Positions 14,023 to 22,726 of a stretch of 25,023 bases of DNA are shown here, one piece after another; positions within the stretch are counted from its first letter, which is position 1, and each line of letters begins with the position of its first letter. This stretch comes from Pseudomonadota bacterium (lineage in GTDB: Bacteria > Pseudomonadota > Gammaproteobacteria > Xanthomonadales > Xanthomonadaceae), in assembly GCA_023423605.1 (NCBI GenBank), contig JAFAFF010000178.1, positions 1 to 25,023 on the forward strand, written 5' to 3'. Both the position numbers and the translations under genes were made by a program. Under the pieces are notes generated by a model, which was not told where the DNA came from, made no database searches, and saw nothing but the letters and a program-made list of their open reading frames with translations.

Positions 14023-15159
14023 TCAGGCTGCGGCGCGCAGGGCATCGCTCAGGCGTCGGCCGTCGGCGCGATTGAACCATTCAGCATGGCCCAGCAGAAA
14101 GGCGTGGTAAGCCAGGTCCGCATTCACCGTCGAGCCGGTGACACCCTGGAAATACTCGATTTCCGATAGCGCGAAATCCAGGTGAACCACCGGCAGCAGG
14201 TCTGCCATCAGCTGGATTCTCTGCGCGCAGACCGGCAGCACGGACCGGTAGCCGTCCAGCAGGGCCAGCGCCGTATCCACGTGGGCAATGTCGTCCCTGC
14301 TGTCGATCTGCAGCCATGCGATCGCATTGCGTTCAATCGCCGTGGCCAGATCGAACAGCGCGCTGGTGGGCGAGGCCAGGCCGAAATCCAGCACCGTTCC
14401 GACCCCCATGGCGCCGTTCCAGCGGCGCCAGAGCAGGTTGGATACATGCCAATCGTTGTGCGCCCACAGCCGCGCTTCGGCTTGCAGGCGCTGCGCCAGC
14501 CCCGTGTGCCACGGCAGTACGCAGCGGCGCAGGTCGTCTTCCCAGGCCTGCAGTGAAAGATAGCCGGCCAAGGCCGGGCGGCCGGCAAGCTGCTGCTCCA
14601 GCGCAGCCAGTGGGTCGGCAGCGCGGACCAGGTCATCGCGTGCCACCAGCAGGTGGGTGCTGCGCTGTGGCGCGTGGTAGCCGGCCGACGCCTGGTGCAG
14701 CCTGGCCAGCATGCTGCCCGCTTCCCGCGCTTGGCCCAGGTCGGTGAGCGGCGCCCACGACGGCGCATCACGGTAAAGGTCCTCCCCATTGCCCAGCGCC
14801 TGCAGTTCATAGCTCCATGTGCCGTGCTCGACGGCGGTTTCACCTTGGCGGTCGCGCAGCAGCTGCACCACCGGCAGGCCGGCGCCGGCGAGATGTTCGA
14901 TGAAACGATGTTCCTCGCACAGCGTCGCCGCGGTGCGCACGCTGCGGTGGTGGCGCTTGATGAACACCTGCCCCCAGCGGCTTTCGACGATGGCCGCCGC
15001 CGACAAAGGTCGCGGGCTGTGCCATGCCACGCGACGGTCGCCCTGCAACTGGGGATACGCATTGCCCAACCACTGGACCTCGGCTGCGCTGATCGGCGGC
15101 CAGTCGGCGGCGACCTCGTCGTTGCTGAGGCCCTGGACACGGTGGTCGGTGATGGTCAT
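14023..15159 (-). CDS. aminoglycoside/choline-kinase-fold phosphotransferase, possible thiamine kinase
   Basis: A protein of 378 residues. The APH-type kinase fold is shown by the ATP-lysine in VFIKRH (Lys68), the catalytic loop HNDWHVSN (Asp236, Asn241) and the metal-binding VLDFG (Asp258). These enzymes phosphorylate small alcohols or sugars, including choline, aminoglycosides and, in the ThiK type, thiamine. It lies upstream of the TPP riboswitch and is not controlled by it. Still, its position next to a predicted receptor and PnuT-type transporter, which needs a kinase to trap substrate, makes a vitamin kinase role reasonable. An antibiotic-modifying or other small-molecule kinase is the alternative. 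No ribosome binding site is evident; the start is the first Met after a possible terminator. Confidence 0.82.
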   Translation of the reverse strand: MTITDHRVQGLSNDEVAADWPPISAAEVQWLGNAYPQLQGDRRVAWHSPRPLSAAAIVESRWGQVFIKRHHRSVRTAATLCEEHRFIEHLAGAGLPVVQLLRDRQGETAVEHGTWSYELQALGNGEDLYRDAPSWAPLTDLGQAREAGSMLARLHQASAGYHAPQRSTHLLVARDDLVRAADPLAALEQQLAGRPALAGYLSLQAWEDDLRRCVLPWHTGLAQRLQAEARLWAHNDWHVSNLLWRRWNGAMGVGTVLDFGLASPTSALFDLATAIERNAIAWLQIDSRDDIAHVDTALALLDGYRSVLPVCAQRIQLMADLLPVVHLDFALSEIEYFQGVTGSTVNADLAYHAFLLGHAEWFNRADGRRLSDALRAAA

Positions 15160-15165
15160 CAAACG

Positions 15166-15192
15166 GAAAGCAAATGGCCGCGCGGGGCGGCC
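15166..15192 (-). terminator. possible terminator of the nuclease gene
   Basis: Stem GGCCGC/GCGGCC (15176-15181 with 15187-15192) has a 5-base loop, followed on the minus strand by ATTTGCTTT. It lies between the nuclease stop (15233) and the kinase start (15159), separating the two transcription units. Confidence 0.45.
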
Positions 15193-15232
15193 AATGCTAC
15201 TCCTGTGGTCGGGCGCCCGCCGCTGGCGCGGC

Positions 15233-16267
15233 TCAGTCCAGCGCCGGTGAGCGTGCCGCCGGCGCGCTGCCGGTGGCCGGGTCATAATCCGGATGCGTGG
15301 GCTCGGGCGTGCCGGCGCCGGTTGCGGCTGGCTTCGGCAGCGCACTTTCCCGCCACGCGCGGTAGAGCAGGTCACGCAGCAGGGTGGTGCCTTCGCCGGC
15401 CGTCAGGTACACCAGCTCCCGTGCCTGGTCATTGCCGGGGTCATCGAATGCGCCCGCCTTTTCCAGCTGGTACACCTGCTCCACCCGCGCGCTGCTGCGG
15501 TCCAGCTGGGCCAGGATGATGTCGAAGACATCGCCCTGCTGGTGCGCCGGTGCAGGCACGCGTGCAGCAAGGTCGGCTTCGGACAGCGCAATGAGGTCCA
15601 CATAGTGGCTTTCCATGCGCCCATGCACCCGCGGGTCGGTGGTGTAGTGATGGGGATTCGGCCCTTGCCAGCCATCGTGGTGGATGGTGGCATGCAGCGG
15701 CTGTGAGCCGTCGGCGAGATAGTGGGAGAACCACGCAGCCTGGAACGCACATGTCTGCTCCAGTGCGCTGGTGTCCTTGCCGGCGGCCTGCGCCTGGCGG
15801 ATGCGCCGCATGGTGGAAACCAGGCGGCCATAGCCTTCCGCCGCCGCATAGGGCAGCGTACCGGTCCAGCGCACGTTCATCAGCCGTGCGCGTTCGGGGT
15901 CACTTGCGGCGATGCGCTGTTGCTCCTCGCGCAGGGCGAGGATGAAGGCATACCGGGAGCGGGGCGGCTCCTTCATGAAATCGAACTGCTCGCGGAACCA
16001 GCCGTGGTTGGGGTCCTCCTCGATCTTGAGGAACGGCTCGGACTCGTTGCGCCAGGTATCCGGGTCGCTGGCCGAGGCGGCGATGTAATCCACCTGGCCC
16101 TTCAGGAATACCGGCCCATCGGCCGGCAGTGTATTCACGGCGGCGCGCGCGATCATCTCATGGCCGCGTCCGCCCCAGGCGAGCGCGTCAGCGCTGGCGC
16201 CGGCAAGCAGGCAGGAAAGGCTGAGTCCCAGCAGGGTGTGTTTCAACGTCATGTTCGAGGCGCTCAT
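15233..16267 (-). CDS. S1/P1-type nuclease (zinc phosphodiesterase), secreted
   Basis: A protein of 344 residues. The signal peptide ends at ADALA, placing Trp31 (WGGRGHEMIA) at the mature N-terminus. In S1/P1 nucleases this Trp amino group ligates zinc. Further ligands are visible: His36, Asp in IAASASDPDTW, HYLADGSQPLH and the following histidines (ATIHHDGWQG, PHHY). The family is trinuclear zinc 3'-nucleases/single-strand nucleases, related to phospholipase C. It is expected in the periplasm or outside the cell, degrading RNA/DNA or removing 3'-phosphates. Its ATG shares a base with the receptor's TGA stop (TGATG), so translation is coupled. The Pro/Ala-rich C-terminal tail (PKPAATGAGTPEPTHPDYDP) is unlike the catalytic core and may be a linker. 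Confidence 0.9.
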   Translation of the reverse strand: MSASNMTLKHTLLGLSLSCLLAGASADALAWGGRGHEMIARAAVNTLPADGPVFLKGQVDYIAASASDPDTWRNESEPFLKIEEDPNHGWFREQFDFMKEPPRSRYAFILALREEQQRIAASDPERARLMNVRWTGTLPYAAAEGYGRLVSTMRRIRQAQAAGKDTSALEQTCAFQAAWFSHYLADGSQPLHATIHHDGWQGPNPHHYTTDPRVHGRMESHYVDLIALSEADLAARVPAPAHQQGDVFDIILAQLDRSSARVEQVYQLEKAGAFDDPGNDQARELVYLTAGEGTTLLRDLLYRAWRESALPKPAATGAGTPEPTHPDYDPATGSAPAARSPALD

Positions 16268-18813
16268 CAGAAATGGTAGGTGACGGTCAGTCGCGAATTG
16301 CGCTGGTAGATCGGGCGTCCATAGATCACTTTGCTGCCCTGACCGGAAAGCGCATCCGTGCGCGGGTTACCTTCGTTGAGGCCGAACTCGTTTGTGAGGT
16401 TGTCCACAGAGAGCTGCAGGTCCCACGGTCCGTTGCGCACCAGGACGTTGGCGGACACCGTGCCGTAGGCCGGCAACGCGGTGTTGTTCTCGATATCCGC
16501 ATAGCGCTTGCCCACATGGTTGTAGCGCAGGCTGGTTTCCCAATCGAAATCACCGGTAGTGAACATGATGGTCGGTGAAACGTTGCCGTACAGCTTCGGC
16601 TGGCGTATCGGCATGTTGCCGTCCACGTCGAACGTGCCGCCGCCGGCATTGCCACGGCTGTCATCCAGCGCGACCAGATCCGAAACCTCGGTGTCGTTGT
16701 AGGTGGCATTCACATCCACGCGCAGCCACTGGACGGGCGTCCACACAGCCGACAGCTCGATGCCCGGATTCACCACGCTGCCACGCAGATCCTGGGTGAC
16801 GGACGCGCCGGTGAGCGGATCGATGGTGGTGGTGCCTACGTTGAACGGATCGTACTTTGTGTAGAACGCGGTGGCGAAGATATCCAGCTTGGCAAAATCG
16901 AGCTTGGCGCCCAGCTCGAACTGATCGGCGCGTGGAATGGTGACATTGCCAGCATCGCTGCCTTCAGAGGGTGCGCGGTGCGCGCGCGATACGCGCCCGT
17001 ACACACCCAGGGTGCGGCTGAAATCGTAGTTGAAACCGGTGGTCCAGTTGGTCACGCCGACATCCAGGGCAGAGTTCCGGCGTTCGCCGGTGAGCAGCTG
17101 AGCGTTGTCGCCGGCCAGTGTTCCTTCCAGTCCCAGCGAACCTTGCCTGGTCAGGCCGCGCCAGCCGCGATAACGGTAGCGCTCATGGCGGATTCCGGCC
17201 TCCAGGCGCAGGCGTTCGCTCACCTGCCAGGTATCGGCCAGATACGGCGCCAGCACGGCGGTGTAGGCCGCGCCGATGCCCCGGCTTGCGCCGTAGCCCA
17301 CCACTCCGTTGTCCGTTACCGAGCCAACCTGTTCGCCTTCTGCGTTCACCGCAACCAGGTCCAGCAGGCGCGGATTGCTGCGCAGACCCATCAGATAGCT
17401 CTGATAACGCGTGTCGCTCTGACGGGAATAGTACGCGCCGTACAGGCCCATCGAGATGTCGTGGGTATCACCACCCCATTCGAAAGTACGGGTCAGGCGC
17501 GCGTCGTTGGCGATCGAGTCGGCGCGCACGTTCATGGCGCGGTACTGGCCCTGGATGACCAGCCCGCCGGTGCTGAGCGGGTCGAATGCGCTGCCGTCAT
17601 CGGTGTGGATGTAGCGAAGCTCGGTGGCGCCGGGGAAGGCCGCTGCTGCAGCCGCCATGCGGTTGTCGGCGTAGGCCAGCGCATCCTGCGGGGAGCTGCT
17701 GGAATAGAGCGCATCGAAGGTCATGTCCAGGCGGTTGGCGATGAACTTGTGCGAAAGATTCCAGCCGCTGTCGAATGCCAGATCCAGCGATGTGCCGATG
17801 CTGTTGAACTTCATGTGGCGCCCGTCGGAGAGATCGCGCGAGCTTTGGTATGTGTTGCCTTGCGGGTCACTGGCGATGATGGTGGCATCGCGCAGCTGCC
17901 GCGTGCTCAGGGTGCCGGTGAAGCGGTCGATCAGCGGATCCAGCGAAACCTCCGGATCGCGGGGGTCGTACAGCGGCACAGGCATGTAGAACGCGTTCTT
18001 GTCGTCCAGGCGCTTCAACGAAACATTGAACTTGCCGTTGTCAAACAGACGGGTGATGTTGGCACGCAGCTGGCCGCCTTCATCGGCGGCGAAGTCCACG
18101 TCGCGATAGCCGTCATTGCGCCGGACGAAGCCACCCACTGCCAGATAGGTACGGTCAGCCACCGGTCCCGCCCAGTAGCCGTCCAGGCGGTACTGGCCGG
18201 TATCGCCGAAGGTGGTCCGCACGGCACCTTCGGGCGTGTCCGTGCCCTGGCGCGTTACGAAGTTGATGATGGCTGCGGCGTTGGAGGCAAAGACCGGTGA
18301 CGGTCCGCCGCGTACTGCTTCGACGGATTCGACCATGATGTCCGGGCGTACCAGCCCTTCGGTCTTGTAGTAGTAGCCGTTGTTGTCGGGGTAGGGAGAG
18401 ATGCCATCTTCCTGGATGACAGTGAACGAACCTTCGTCGGGAATACCACGGACGCGGTAAACGTTCTGTACCTCGCCGCCGTTGGATTCTGCGTAGATGC
18501 CCGGCATCGAACCGATGAGCGAGGCGAGATTGAGCGGTGCCAGCTTGTCGATCTGCTCTGCCTGCAGATTGGTGGTGGCGAATGACGCATCAAACTGCGT
18601 CTGGGCCTGTCCGCTGCCGGTGACAATCATCCTGTCCAGGGAAAAGATGCCGCCATCATCCCGGCTGGAACGGTTTGTTTCCGGTGTCGCGGAAACCGTC
18701 GGCTCCTGCGCCTGCGCGGTGCTGCTGAGCAGGCATGCCAGCAATGCGATGTGCAGGCGCGAGCGCGTCGTGGTGCAGGACAGGGAGATGGCACGTGAAG
18801 CATGCTGGGACAT
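16267..18813 (-). CDS. TonB-dependent receptor coupled to a nuclease
   Basis: A protein of 848 residues. The signal peptide ends in AQAQE. A TonB-box-like SLDRMIVTGS is followed by the plug (QIDKLAPLNLASLIGSMPGI, then YRVRGIPDEGSFTVIQEDGI, then VEAVRGGPSPVFASNAA). The barrel ends in NSRLTVTYHF with terminal Phe, as required for outer-membrane insertion. It belongs to the large xanthomonad group of receptors not tied to siderophores. The coupled nuclease suggests that the imported substrate is a nucleic-acid breakdown product, phosphate ester or nucleoside. This is inference from context. The upstream region has repeats that may bind a regulator. No good ribosome binding site is visible at the chosen ATG. 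Confidence 0.88.
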   Translation of the reverse strand: MSQHASRAISLSCTTTRSRLHIALLACLLSSTAQAQEPTVSATPETNRSSRDDGGIFSLDRMIVTGSGQAQTQFDASFATTNLQAEQIDKLAPLNLASLIGSMPGIYAESNGGEVQNVYRVRGIPDEGSFTVIQEDGISPYPDNNGYYYKTEGLVRPDIMVESVEAVRGGPSPVFASNAAAIINFVTRQGTDTPEGAVRTTFGDTGQYRLDGYWAGPVADRTYLAVGGFVRRNDGYRDVDFAADEGGQLRANITRLFDNGKFNVSLKRLDDKNAFYMPVPLYDPRDPEVSLDPLIDRFTGTLSTRQLRDATIIASDPQGNTYQSSRDLSDGRHMKFNSIGTSLDLAFDSGWNLSHKFIANRLDMTFDALYSSSSPQDALAYADNRMAAAAAAFPGATELRYIHTDDGSAFDPLSTGGLVIQGQYRAMNVRADSIANDARLTRTFEWGGDTHDISMGLYGAYYSRQSDTRYQSYLMGLRSNPRLLDLVAVNAEGEQVGSVTDNGVVGYGASRGIGAAYTAVLAPYLADTWQVSERLRLEAGIRHERYRYRGWRGLTRQGSLGLEGTLAGDNAQLLTGERRNSALDVGVTNWTTGFNYDFSRTLGVYGRVSRAHRAPSEGSDAGNVTIPRADQFELGAKLDFAKLDIFATAFYTKYDPFNVGTTTIDPLTGASVTQDLRGSVVNPGIELSAVWTPVQWLRVDVNATYNDTEVSDLVALDDSRGNAGGGTFDVDGNMPIRQPKLYGNVSPTIMFTTGDFDWETSLRYNHVGKRYADIENNTALPAYGTVSANVLVRNGPWDLQLSVDNLTNEFGLNEGNPRTDALSGQGSKVIYGRPIYQRNSRLTVTYHF

Positions 18814-18910
18814 TGGCTGGGAACAGGTTCGAGGGGCGCCCAGTCTGTTACCTCAGTGTTTCAGCACGCTTACGAAAGGCTGCCCAATGTCGTTTTTACC
18901 TCGCGATGTG

Positions 18911-18963
18911 CTGTCAGTTCCATTGCAGCTGTCCTTCCCGACATTGTCAGCCTACAGCTGTCC
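18911..18963. repeat. CTGTC-type direct repeats upstream of the nuclease-coupled receptor
   Basis: CAGCTGTCC occurs at 18926-18934 and again at 18955-18963. CTGTCAG (18911-18917) and TTGTCAG (18944-18950) precede them, so a two-part unit is present twice. The second copy extends into the response-regulator gene's end. Possible binding sites of a regulator of the receptor; the spacing does not fit a Pho box. Confidence 0.35.
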
Positions 18964-19590
18964 GTTGCGCAGGTAATCGAACAGCTGTGCGTCGCTGTTG
19001 AGCCCCAGCTTGAACATTGCATCACCTTTCTGTCGGCTGATGGTACTGGCGCTTCTATGCAGCATTTCTGCAATCTCCTTTACGGTCATACCCTTGCCCA
19101 GCAGCCGCAGCACTTCCACTTCGCGGGGCGAAAGCGGCCGTCCTTCGCCATCGGCGATGGCGCTGCTGCCGGCAGCATCCACACGTTCCTTCAGTGTCTG
19201 GCTCACATACGGCAGCCCGCGGTGCACGGTGCGGATGGCGACCGGCAATTCTTCCATCGATGAGCCTTTGTCCACCAGGCCCAGCACGCCGGCATCGCGC
19301 ACCATGCGCAGGATGGCCAGGTTGCTGGATACGCTCAGCATCAGCACGGGCAGCTGTGGGTAACGGCGGCGGATCATGTTGATCATCGCGTAGCCGTCAG
19401 GCACGGTGCTGTCGGGCATCGAATAATCGGTGACCAGCACATCGCAGGGATGCGTGGCCAGCGATGCCAGCAGATCCTGGGCGCTGCTGGCCTCGGCGAC
19501 GATCTCGCCGACGCCGCTGGTCTGGATGACCGATCGTGCTCCAATGCGGACAACAGGATGGTCGTCGGCGATGATGATACGTAGCGTCAT
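18952..19590 (-). CDS. RcsB-like response regulator (REC plus LuxR helix-turn-helix)
   Basis: A protein of 212 residues. In the receiver domain, Asp9/Asp10 (IIADDHPVVR) and the phosphorylated Asp55 (VTDYSMPD) are present. Lys108 (GLVDKGSS) completes the site. The LuxR-type DNA-binding domain spans about 150-205 (LSPREVEVLRLLGKGMTVKE, then RSASTISRQKGDAMFKLGL). The phrase TISRQKGDAMFKLG is close to RcsB's TISSQKKSAMMKLG, so it belongs with the RcsB/EvgA-like group. The partner is almost certainly the divergent hybrid kinase, 85 bases away. It is transcribed in the same direction as the receptor-nuclease unit behind it, a natural target. The start MTLRII is the usual beginning of the receiver domain. 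Confidence 0.92.
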   Translation of the reverse strand: MTLRIIIADDHPVVRIGARSVIQTSGVGEIVAEASSAQDLLASLATHPCDVLVTDYSMPDSTVPDGYAMINMIRRRYPQLPVLMLSVSSNLAILRMVRDAGVLGLVDKGSSMEELPVAIRTVHRGLPYVSQTLKERVDAAGSSAIADGEGRPLSPREVEVLRLLGKGMTVKEIAEMLHRSASTISRQKGDAMFKLGLNSDAQLFDYLRNGQL

Positions 19591-19675
19591 GCTCTGGTGT
19601 AGCCCCGTGCGACGTGGGTTGGATGTAGAAATAACAGGCATCGACGATATCCCTATTCTATGGAGACGGAACCTG

Positions 19676-22354
19676 GTGCGCACAATCCTGGCAGGCAGCC
19701 GGTGGCCCTGGTTGATGCTGCTTCTGCTGCTGCTGCCCGTGATGGCAAGCTCTGCGCTGCTCTGGCCCGGGCCGGGTACTGTTGTTTCCGTCGGGCTGTA
19801 TCGAGCGTCCCTGGTGGGGGTCTACGACAATGGCCGGCCACCATCGCCGCAGGCGCAGGATGTCATACCCGGCGCACAGGCAGGCATATCGCCTGATGCC
19901 ACGCGTCTTCCGCTGGCGGTCCTGGCTTCCGGGGCCACGGCGGCAGCACAAAAGCTGCCTGTTCCAGTGCGGATTGGCTTTCCGCCGGATGCGCGGCCAT
20001 TGTCGTTCGCCGATGGCAACGGCAAACCCGAAGGGCTGGCCAGCGACTATCTGCTGCGCCTGCGTCAGGCCGGTGCATCGCTGTGGGTTCAACCCAGCCG
20101 CGACGGGTACGAACTGCGTGAGAAGATGCGTGCCGGCGAGTTGGAGGCAGCGATCGCGATAGCCGACGACTCGCGTTACCTGGGTGCGGACTGGGTGTTC
20201 AGCGATCCCTTCGTCAACGTGCCCAACGTCATCGTCACCGGCAAGCGCAGCGACCGTGTGCTGCGTATCGCTGATCTGTCCGGTCAACGCGTGCTGCTGT
20301 CCGATCCGGAGCGATTGCGGGCACGGGTGCTGCAGCAGGCACCTGCGGCACGCATCGTTGCCGCGCGCAGTGCCGAACAGGCGCTGCAGCGGCTGGCCGA
20401 TGGTGACGCGCAGGCCTATATAGGCAACAGGGTGGTGATTGAACGGTTGCTGCGTGGTCGCTTCGCCGGACAGCTGCAGATCGCCGCACCGGCCGGTTTC
20501 GAAGATCACCTGTCGCTTGCGGTGCAGCGCCGGCACGCGGCATTGGTGACGCGTTTCAACCGCATGCTGCAGGACATGGGACCACAGGAACAGGAGGCAC
20601 TACGCAACGCCTGGCTGAGTGCAGCGCCTGGCAATGGAACGGACTGGCATGCTGTCACGCGCTGGGTGGCACCGCTGTCGCTGGTGCTGCTCGCTGCGCT
20701 GCTGGTGCGCGGCCTGAACCAACGGCGGCTGCGGCAGGAAATCGCCGCGCGCCGTCGGCTGGAACAACGCCTGGCCGACATCACCCATAACCTGCCCGCG
20801 GTGATCTACCAGATGCGCCGCCTGTCTGATGGGAGGCTGGAGTTTCCCTATGTGGCCGGCGACATGCAGGCGGTATTTGGTATCGATGCATCGCAGGCGA
20901 TGGCATCGTCCTGCGTGGTGCTGGATGCCATCGATGCGCGCGACCGCGATGCCGTGCAGGCAGCCATCGAGCACGCTGCCAGGGATTTCCTGCCGCTGGC
21001 GCTGGAGTTCCGTACATCGGCATCGGCCAGGCCGGACGCAGGCAGTCCGCGCTGGGTGCGCAGCCAGGCGCAGCCGCATGCATCCCAGGCAGGCGCGGTG
21101 ACGTGGAGCGGTTACTGGATGGACGTCACCCAGGCACACGCGCAGGCCGATGCGCTGGTGGAGGCCAAGGCCGTCGCCGAGCAGGCGGCCATCGCCAAGG
21201 CCCGCTTCCTGGCGACCATGAGCCATGAAATACGCACGCCGATGAGCGGCGTGCTCGGCATGCTGGAGATGCTGGCACACTCGCCGCTGCACTCCGCGCA
21301 GCGCATGCACGTGGCCGATGCGGAGCAGGCCGCGCGCGAACTGCGGCAGATGCTGGATGACATTCTCGATTACGCCAGGATGGATGCAGGTGCCCTGCAC
21401 CTGGACCCGTTGCCATTGCCGCTGCGGCCACTTCTTGAAGCGCTGCACCGGCACATGGCGCCGTTGGCGGCCGAGCGCGGCCTGCATCTGCGCCTGGACA
21501 CGGACCCGCGCCTGGCAGGCGCGCATGAGGTGGATGGCCTGCGCCTGCGGCAGATACTGCGCAACCTGCTGGACAATGCATTGCGCTTTACCTGGCAGGG
21601 CGAGGTGGCACTGGGCGTCAGGGTGCTGGAAGGGAGCACAGCCAGCCTGCAGGAGCTGTGCTTCCAGGTGACGGACAGTGGCCCCGGCATCGAGGCGGAA
21701 CGGTTGGCCGTGCTGTTTCCGGCCGATGCGCCCCCCCCTGAGATCGTGCCGGAGGGCGGCAGGACAGGCCTTGGCCTGACCATCTGCCAGCGGCTGGTAC
21801 GGCTGATGGGCGGGCGCTTGCGCGCGCGCAGCGTACCGGGCAGCGGCACCCGGGTGGAGGTGCTGCTGCCGTTGCCGGTTGCCAGCGACGAGGACGTGGC
21901 GGCTACCCTGCCGGGGCCGGGCAGCGTACCGCCGCTTCCCGAATCCTTGCGCTCGGCGCGCGTGCTGGTGGTGGAAGATCATCCCACGGCGCAGGCGATG
22001 ATGGCCTGGCGGCTGCAGCAGTTGGGCATCGCGCATGCGGTGGCGGGCAATGGCCGCGAGGCATTGCAGCAGTTGGCGGCTACACGGTTCGACCTGGTCA
22101 TCACCGATTGCCGGATGCCGGTGATGGACGGCTATGCGTTCACCCGCCTGCTGCGCGAACGCGAGGAACGCCAGCGCGACCGTCGCCTGCCGGTGGTGGC
22201 ACTCACTGCCAGCGTGCTGGAAGACGACCTGCGTCGTTGCCGCGATGCCGGCATGGATGAAGTGCTCACCAAGCCGCTGTCGCTGGCGCACCTGCGGCAA
22301 TGCCTGCTGCGCTGGTTACCGCCGGATGGCCGCGACGGGACCTTGCGTCACTGA
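19676..22354 (+). CDS. EvgS/BvgS-like hybrid sensor histidine kinase
   Basis: A protein of 892 residues starting at GTG 19676 (VRTILAGSRW, preceded by GGAG/GGAA), where the N-terminal membrane segment begins. A periplasmic solute-binding type 3 domain spans about 95-318 and a second membrane segment about 330-347. A PAS-like region spans about 368-485, followed by the dimerisation domain with His517 (MSHEIRTPMSG). The ATPase domain shows LRNLLDNALRF, DSGPGIEAE and GRTGLGLTI. The receiver has Asp811 (VITDCRMPVMDG). BvgS and EvgS have two binding domains and a final HPt; this protein has one binding domain and ends after the receiver. It therefore needs a separate HPt or signals directly. It probably senses a small molecule in the periplasm and drives the divergent regulator. 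Confidence 0.92.
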   Translation: MRTILAGSRWPWLMLLLLLLPVMASSALLWPGPGTVVSVGLYRASLVGVYDNGRPPSPQAQDVIPGAQAGISPDATRLPLAVLASGATAAAQKLPVPVRIGFPPDARPLSFADGNGKPEGLASDYLLRLRQAGASLWVQPSRDGYELREKMRAGELEAAIAIADDSRYLGADWVFSDPFVNVPNVIVTGKRSDRVLRIADLSGQRVLLSDPERLRARVLQQAPAARIVAARSAEQALQRLADGDAQAYIGNRVVIERLLRGRFAGQLQIAAPAGFEDHLSLAVQRRHAALVTRFNRMLQDMGPQEQEALRNAWLSAAPGNGTDWHAVTRWVAPLSLVLLAALLVRGLNQRRLRQEIAARRRLEQRLADITHNLPAVIYQMRRLSDGRLEFPYVAGDMQAVFGIDASQAMASSCVVLDAIDARDRDAVQAAIEHAARDFLPLALEFRTSASARPDAGSPRWVRSQAQPHASQAGAVTWSGYWMDVTQAHAQADALVEAKAVAEQAAIAKARFLATMSHEIRTPMSGVLGMLEMLAHSPLHSAQRMHVADAEQAARELRQMLDDILDYARMDAGALHLDPLPLPLRPLLEALHRHMAPLAAERGLHLRLDTDPRLAGAHEVDGLRLRQILRNLLDNALRFTWQGEVALGVRVLEGSTASLQELCFQVTDSGPGIEAERLAVLFPADAPPPEIVPEGGRTGLGLTICQRLVRLMGGRLRARSVPGSGTRVEVLLPLPVASDEDVAATLPGPGSVPPLPESLRSARVLVVEDHPTAQAMMAWRLQQLGIAHAVAGNGREALQQLAATRFDLVITDCRMPVMDGYAFTRLLREREERQRDRRLPVVALTASVLEDDLRRCRDAGMDEVLTKPLSLAHLRQCLLRWLPPDGRDGTLRH

Positions 22355-22725
22355 GCGTGCTGGCGCAGGTAGTCGATCACCTGCCGGCGCCGTTGGGGAT
22401 CCGGGAACGCGTTGTACATCCGGGTACCGGGAACCTTGGCGCTCGGCGACCGCAGGAAGGCATCCAGGGTTTCCTCGCTCCAGGTGATGTCGGCCTGGCG
22501 CATGGCGTCGGAATAGGGATAGTCGGGCAGGCTGCCGGCGCGACGCCCGAATACACCATGCAGGTTGGGCCCGTAACGGTGGATGCCGCCGGCCTGCACG
22601 GTATGGCAGCCGGCGCAGATCTCGAAGGCGCGTTCCTGCTCGCGCGCCCGGGCCTGCGCGGGATCCAGCGGCTCCTGCGCACGGCAACCGGCAAGCAGCA
22701 GCAGGGTGACCAGCAACAGCCGCAT
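22348..22725 (-). CDS. c-type cytochrome, lipoprotein-anchored
   Basis: A protein of 125 residues. The signal peptide has a lipobox LLLAGC (Cys14), so it is tethered to a membrane on the periplasmic side. Heme attaches at Cys37-Ala-Gly-Cys40-His41, and Met103 (GTRMYN) is the probable sixth ligand. The fold is a class I cytochrome c (YGPNLHGVFGR and the C-terminal VIDYLRQH helix). It follows the ETF-QO stop by one base, so the two are translated together. Its stop overlaps that of the convergent kinase gene by seven bases. It could carry electrons toward a terminal oxidase. A link to ETF electron transfer is suggested by the gene order only. Confidence 0.9.
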   Translation of the reverse strand: MRLLLVTLLLLAGCRAQEPLDPAQARAREQERAFEICAGCHTVQAGGIHRYGPNLHGVFGRRAGSLPDYPYSDAMRQADITWSEETLDAFLRSPSAKVPGTRMYNAFPDPQRRRQVIDYLRQHAQ

Positions 22726-22726
22726 G

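Noticed and set aside
18911..18963. Pho box in front of the receptor-nuclease unit.
   Set aside because: The CTGTC-like hexamers are not at the 11-base spacing of Pho boxes.
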